6,890 nucleotides of DNA from Candidatus Magasanikiibacteriota bacterium (GTDB taxonomy: Bacteria; Patescibacteriota; Patescibacteriia; Magasanikbacterales; UBA922): contig JAHFIE010000003.1 of NCBI GenBank assembly GCA_023246565.1, positions 1-6,890 of the forward strand. The letters run 5' to 3'. Position 1 is the stretch's first letter, and each line of letters opens with the position of its first letter. The notes below the pieces were generated by a model. The model did no database searches and was not told the origin of the DNA. It saw only the letters and a program-made list of their open reading frames with translations. A program made the translations under genes and the position numbers. Below, piece after piece: positions 5,960 through 6,890 of this stretch.

Positions 5960-6890
5960 GGCGGTCTTAACTAATTATGTTCCGACCATTATTCTCATTG
6001 CTATTATCGTGAGTGTGTTTGTGATCGCCATTGCCGGCGTTATCCGAAATTCAGGGAAACATGATGATGTGGCGCGTTCTAATTATATTATTCAAACCGC
6101 CATCGTTGGTTTGGTAATGCTTTTTTTCTCTGGCGCATTTGTGTTTGCCTTTCATCAAGTCTACATGAGCCATTTTTACTCGGATGTTGAACAAAGCATT
6201 TCTGATAAACTGCCGAAAGCCGATGACATAACCAACACCACAATTTTTAGCAGTGAAATAAAAGACACCTCAATCGTAATGCAGGATGCCAAATGTATTT
6301 TAGTCGTAGTTGATACGATTGATTGTGTCAAAAAAACCATCAATGATGTAATTGCCGTGATTATCAGTAAAATGGTGAGGGGAGTTGGAGCGGCGCTAGG
6401 TAAGGTGCTAGAAAAATTTAATTTCAATTTTTTATTTACTCTACCGGCAGATGTATTTGATCAAAATCCTAATTTGTCTCCAGATAAACTACAACAAGCG
6501 ATTAATTTTGACAGCCTCATAAAACTGAGCGAAATCATTGGTCTGGCGTGGGTCTATATTCTCATCGTTACTCACTATTTTAAATCAATTATTTTTTCTC
6601 TGGAGAGCGATTATTCAAGCGATTTTATTGGCGACGCCGGGAAAATGCTGTTGGGTTTTGGCGGTGTATTTGCCGCGCGGTTTATGGCCGAAGCAGTCCT
6701 TAAAACTGCGCAGGCCTTTGCGAGTTTTCTGTTTAGTACACCACTGGCCAATGGACTCACAATTGCTCTCAAAGCTCTGTTAACTGACGGTTTGTGGGTT
6801 TCATTTGGTAGTTTTAGTATTGCTCTCGTCGCCCTCGCTATTTTTGTACTCGTGTATATTATTTTGTTTGCGTTTGTCATATTTAAGAAT
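5943..6890 (+). CDS. VirB6/TrbL-like polytopic membrane protein (partial, 3' end beyond window)
   Basis: The frame is open from ATG 5943 to the last base, giving 316 codons without a stop, so the gene continues to the right. Hydrophobic segments lie at about 14-34, 50-72, 200-219, 235-264 (possibly two) and 288-314, with a weaker amphipathic stretch at 132-153. The region at 73-131 looks like a loop and holds two cysteines, C118 and C128. Several membrane helices with a loop between the early and late ones, in a transfer operon after pilin, fit the VirB6/TrbL inner-membrane channel family. That family is defined more by topology than by motifs, so the name is tentative. The start overlaps the previous gene by 17 bp in another frame, which suggests translational coupling. 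No Shine-Dalgarno word precedes it; the upstream sequence instead contains CTCCTCC. Confidence 0.7.
   Translation, partial: MDNLIKAVLTNYVPTIILIAIIVSVFVIAIAGVIRNSGKHDDVARSNYIIQTAIVGLVMLFFSGAFVFAFHQVYMSHFYSDVEQSISDKLPKADDITNTTIFSSEIKDTSIVMQDAKCILVVVDTIDCVKKTINDVIAVIISKMVRGVGAALGKVLEKFNFNFLFTLPADVFDQNPNLSPDKLQQAINFDSLIKLSEIIGLAWVYILIVTHYFKSIIFSLESDYSSDFIGDAGKMLLGFGGVFAARFMAEAVLKTAQAFASFLFSTPLANGLTIALKALLTDGLWVSFGSFSIALVALAIFVLVYIILFAFVIFKN

Overview
The window holds the left part of one plus-strand operon for DNA conjugation or type IV secretion. Six tightly packed genes run from base 217 to the right edge, where the last one is cut off. All assignments come from reading motifs by eye; no database search was made. 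The source is most likely a Candidate Phyla Radiation (Patescibacteria) bacterium or a mobile element in one. The grounds are an AT-rich sequence, an operon with almost no Shine-Dalgarno sites, a HerA/TraD-like ATPase with a long N-terminal extension next to a replication-relaxation protein, and a small VirB2-like pilin. This is inference. TGA appears to act as a normal stop: the second gene ends in tandem TGA TGA, and reading through them soon meets TAG.

Bases 1-216 carry no gene but have an odd structure. The first 93 bases contain no G at all. Bases 94-135 contain no C and are purine-rich. A perfect 8-bp GC hairpin follows at 138-159, oriented as a rho-independent terminator for leftward transcription.

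The gene order is: (1) 217-2967, a membrane-anchored type IV coupling ATPase; (2) 2978-3874, a replication-relaxation family protein, the likely relaxosome or DNA-processing partner; (3) 3871-4638, a protein that reads as a shortened, catalytically degenerate NAD-dependent DNA ligase N-terminal module; (4) 4657-5025, a VirB2/TrbC-like pilin; (5) 5036-5959, an unrecognised protein with one N-terminal membrane anchor; (6) 5943 to the edge, a polytopic VirB6/TrbL-like channel protein without a stop codon in the window.

Neighbours overlap or lie 10 to 18 bp apart, so co-transcription and translational coupling are likely. The first three genes look like cytoplasmic DNA-handling functions. The last three look like envelope parts of the channel and pilus. 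A VirB4-type ATPase would be expected further right. The most unusual gene is the ligase-like third one. It keeps the family's general layout and the adenylation lysine, but it has lost most other catalytic residues.
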